DNA from: CAZVEV01 sp964625865
GTDB taxonomy: Bacteria > Planctomycetota > Phycisphaerae > SM23-33
Length of the DNA stretch: 7,715 nucleotides
Assembly (NCBI GenBank): GCA_964625865.1
Contig: CAZVEV010000292.1
Location: 1-7,715, forward strand
Direction: 5' to 3'
Both the position numbers and the translations under genes were made by a program. Positions 5,673 to 7,715 of the stretch are shown piece after piece (positions within the stretch are counted from its first letter, which is position 1; the number at the start of each line of letters is the position of its first letter). The notes under the pieces are model-generated. The model saw nothing but the letters and a program-made list of their open reading frames with translations. It made no database searches and was not told the DNA's origin.

Positions 5673-7355
5673 TTATCGATCGGAGTTATTGATCGGAGAA
5701 GGCGTTTTCGGCTCAATTCTGGCCAATAAGTACCTCCGTCCCTTCGTCTCACCTTCCGGCAAGACAAGACCGTCCGCCATCAGCTCTCGGATCGCACGCC
5801 GCACCTTGGCTACGGGAATCTCCTGCCCGATCCTCACGTGAATCTCGCTCCGGCTTGATCTGCCGTAGATTTCCAGGTCCCTGAGAAGTAACTCTCGAAG
5901 TCGATGCTTCTCGATGCCCTTCAGCGTGGTAGTGCCCTTGAACTCCAGGCGGCGTAACACCTTGGGGTCCACAAGGTACTCCATGCCCTTGGTCTTGCCC
6001 CGCGTGCTGACCAAGCCCCAGTTGCGCAGATTGCCCAGCCAGTTCTTCAGGTCCTCTGCACTGCGGAGGGCAAGTTCCCGCTCCAGGTCGAGCGCAGTGA
6101 CCGTTTCGTGTTGTGCGATCAGCCCCAGCGTGATCAACTCCTTCTGCGTCGGCTGGAACGTCCGGTCCACCTTGACCATGAAGTCCACGATCTCCGGCTT
6201 CATGATCTGCTTCCTGACGGTGACCACCACGCGATCGTCGCCCTCGGTCACCTTTGGCAGCGGGCGGCCCGTCGAAAGCAACGTCTCGTACATCCGGTCG
6301 AATCCGCTGCCCTCGCGCTCCATGAGCTTGAGGTCGTAGAATACCTTGGCCAAGTGCGGGTTACGCTGGCTGCTTACATGCAGGATGTTTCGTGGGGTTA
6401 CGCCGATCGGCAGCAACCCCGGGTTGTGGACCTCCAGCCGATCGGGATGCAGATTGATGAAGATGTCGCCGCGCTGCGTGTAAGGCCGATGCACCAGGGC
6501 ATTGGCCAGTAGCTCACGGACAACCACCTCTTCATAGTGCGGCACGGTCTTGCGGAAGAGCCCGGCGGGTATCTCGTAGCTTTCACGCCAGTCAGGCACC
6601 TCGTCCCATACGGCCGAAATCAGTTCCATCGGGTTCAGATCGTATCCATCCCACACCAGTTTCCGGACCTTACGGCCCTGATCGTCGTACTTGATGCACT
6701 GAACTGAGGGGGCGTAGAGCAGCCCCGCCCGGTCATCGCGGAGACCTATCCACAGGACGCCAAGGTGTGTCAGCTTGCCGTCCCGAACCATGAAGTAGTG
6801 ATCCAGAAGTTCTGCATCGGACTTGCTCTTGATGAAGTCAGACACCCGATCCGACGCTCGCACTTGTCCAACGAATGCGGCGAGCTTGCCGAGATCGTGG
6901 CGGCCCGCGGGAACACGGCCAACGGGCTGGAGTTCCCAGACGAATGAGTTACGATCAGCCATCAACCGGGTCAGGTCGTCGCCACGAACCGGCTGCGTTT
7001 CGTCCGAGACGCGGATAAAGAACCGCCCGTTCGATGTCGACGCCACGCTCTGCTGGTTCCCATGCACCCGAATCTCGACGAACTGGCCTCCGTTGGTGGC
7101 CGTCTGGGTGGATGTGACGACACCCACGTTCACCGTTACCTGGGAGATGCGTTTGCACAGGTGCTCGGCCAGCGATGCATCCACCTTCTGTCCGACCGGC
7201 GGCTCGACGTGGCCGTCCTCTATGCCAAGAAGAACTACGCCACCCGAAGCGTTGGCGAACCCGACGCAATCCGCAGCCAGGGCGGACACATCCTTCTTCT
7301 TGCCCAACACATATCGAATGGACTTGTGATCGAGTTCCTGGCCTTCGCCTGTCAT
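5673..7355 (-). CDS. AlbA_2 (Schlafen-like) ATP-binding protein associated with type I restriction-modification operon
   Basis: Putative nucleic-acid-binding, ATP-binding accessory protein of a type I R-M operon. Seen: 560 aa; ATG at 7355 overlaps the hsdS stop by ATGA and has GGGGAG eight bases upstream. Residues 7-130 are an AlbA_2 (Schlafen/divergent AAA_4) domain, with AADCVGFANASGGVVLLGIEDG (27-48) as its signature and FIRVSDETQPV following. Residues 270-385 carry a GHKL-type ATPase fold: EELLANALVHR-like helix (VVVRELLANALVHRPY, 277-292), IFINLHPDRLEVHNPG (298-313) and EREGSGFDRMYE (346-357). The last ~160 residues contain two winged-helix-like segments (TALDLERELALR; SRSEIHVRIGQEIPVAKVRRAI). 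Known: proteins of this architecture are often encoded between hsdS and hsdR and annotated as DNA-binding or RecG-related; their biochemical role is poorly defined. The frame looks intact. Confidence 0.88.
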   Translation of the reverse strand: MTGEGQELDHKSIRYVLGKKKDVSALAADCVGFANASGGVVLLGIEDGHVEPPVGQKVDASLAEHLCKRISQVTVNVGVVTSTQTATNGGQFVEIRVHGNQQSVASTSNGRFFIRVSDETQPVRGDDLTRLMADRNSFVWELQPVGRVPAGRHDLGKLAAFVGQVRASDRVSDFIKSKSDAELLDHYFMVRDGKLTHLGVLWIGLRDDRAGLLYAPSVQCIKYDDQGRKVRKLVWDGYDLNPMELISAVWDEVPDWRESYEIPAGLFRKTVPHYEEVVVRELLANALVHRPYTQRGDIFINLHPDRLEVHNPGLLPIGVTPRNILHVSSQRNPHLAKVFYDLKLMEREGSGFDRMYETLLSTGRPLPKVTEGDDRVVVTVRKQIMKPEIVDFMVKVDRTFQPTQKELITLGLIAQHETVTALDLERELALRSAEDLKNWLGNLRNWGLVSTRGKTKGMEYLVDPKVLRRLEFKGTTTLKGIEKHRLRELLLRDLEIYGRSSRSEIHVRIGQEIPVAKVRRAIRELMADGLVLPEGETKGRRYLLARIEPKTPSPINNSDR

Positions 7356-7715
7356 ACCGAAATCTCCCCTGACATCAGCCGCGGCAGTAGAAGGTCACGG
7401 GCTTCCTGGAGTCTCTGGTTCTGTTGCATAAGCACATGTACTTTGTCAGGTATTGGCTTGGCAATGTCGTCATAGGCTTTGGCCAGTGAGGCAGCAGATG
7501 TCGCACCCAGGACCTCTGCGAAGTCCCTCCCCCCGCCGACGCCGTGAGACGGGCAACTGAGATGGTACCCGGCGCGGCATCTGCTGTCAAAGCTGACATG
7601 GCTGGAAGCCAGCGGATTGTACGGCCAAGCTGCGACAGATACGGCCGCACGCGGCCCGAATAGGTACTTGGAGAAAGGGATCTTCCTCGATGCCACGGGA
7701 ACCAGTCGAGTCATT
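7352..7715 (-). CDS. hsdS: Type I restriction enzyme specificity subunit, C-terminal end (runs off window; upstream part possibly frameshifted)
   Basis: HsdS recognises the DNA target for type I methylation and restriction. Seen: the frame is open to the window edge, so the ATG at 7714 is probably only an internal codon. The last ~45 residues (SLAKAYDDIAKPIPDKVH, then QNQRLQEARDLLLPRLMSGEI) are the classic HsdS distal helix and C-terminal end. Upstream of that the frame does not resemble a target-recognition domain. At 7637-7667 one frame reads KYLFG and the neighbouring frame reads GRVRPYLSQ, together reproducing a common HsdS phrase (LFG-R-x-RPYL), which hints at a frameshift or decay. Its stop overlaps the start of the AlbA_2 gene by ATGA. 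The C-terminal call is good; whether the gene works is doubtful. Confidence 0.65.
   Translation of the reverse strand, partial: MTRLVPVASRKIPFSKYLFGPRAAVSVAAWPYNPLASSHVSFDSRCRAGYHLSCPSHGVGGGRDFAEVLGATSAASLAKAYDDIAKPIPDKVHVLMQQNQRLQEARDLLLPRLMSGEISV

Noticed and set aside
1..7715. CRISPR arrays, tRNA or rRNA genes, insertion-sequence transposases
   Set aside because: I looked for regularly spaced repeats with unique spacers, tRNA-like cloverleaf ends and transposase motifs on both strands, and found none.

Overview
The window is a GC-rich bacterial segment in which every supportable gene reads on the minus strand, so gene order runs from high to low coordinates. The integrase N-terminus (a short basic leader, then a 'TGCRDRQAAEKVLADI'-like block) and the DUF3987 primase style resemble mobile-element genes I associate with Planctomycetes. 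That host assignment is an inference from memory of these families, not something the sequence proves.

Right part (about 5390-7715) is the downstream end of a type I restriction-modification operon. It holds the C-terminal tail of a specificity subunit (hsdS, running off the window edge). Next, overlapping it by ATGA, is a 560-aa AlbA_2/Schlafen-type ATP-binding protein of the kind often found between hsdS and hsdR. A 39-aa ORF with a good ribosome binding site follows, and then, again by ATGA overlap, the first ~53 codons of an hsdR-like gene. The hsdR similarity stops abruptly near 5390.

Left part (1 to about 5390) looks like a compact integrative element. In transcription order it has: a 52-aa ORF at the border; a 324-aa protein with a C-terminal winged-helix-like domain; an intergenic region of about 170 bp with 22-bp and 10-bp direct repeats; an AlpA/excisionase-type HTH protein; a Cys-rich zinc-binding-type protein; a 770-aa prim-pol/PriCT_1/DUF3987 replication protein; and the N-terminal half of a tyrosine recombinase. 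HTH, zinc protein and primase are chained by ATGA overlaps, and one of these junctions carries an 11-nt perfect Shine-Dalgarno match.

Interpretation (inference): this is a small replication-capable integrative element or phage-satellite-like island, with integrase, Xis/AlpA, primase-helicase and candidate iterons and no structural genes in view. It sits in, or recombined with, hsdR of a type I R-M operon, so the host restriction subunit is probably broken. The integrase ORF stops at base 11 before its catalytic domain. Whether that is decay, a frameshift or an edge effect cannot be settled from this window.
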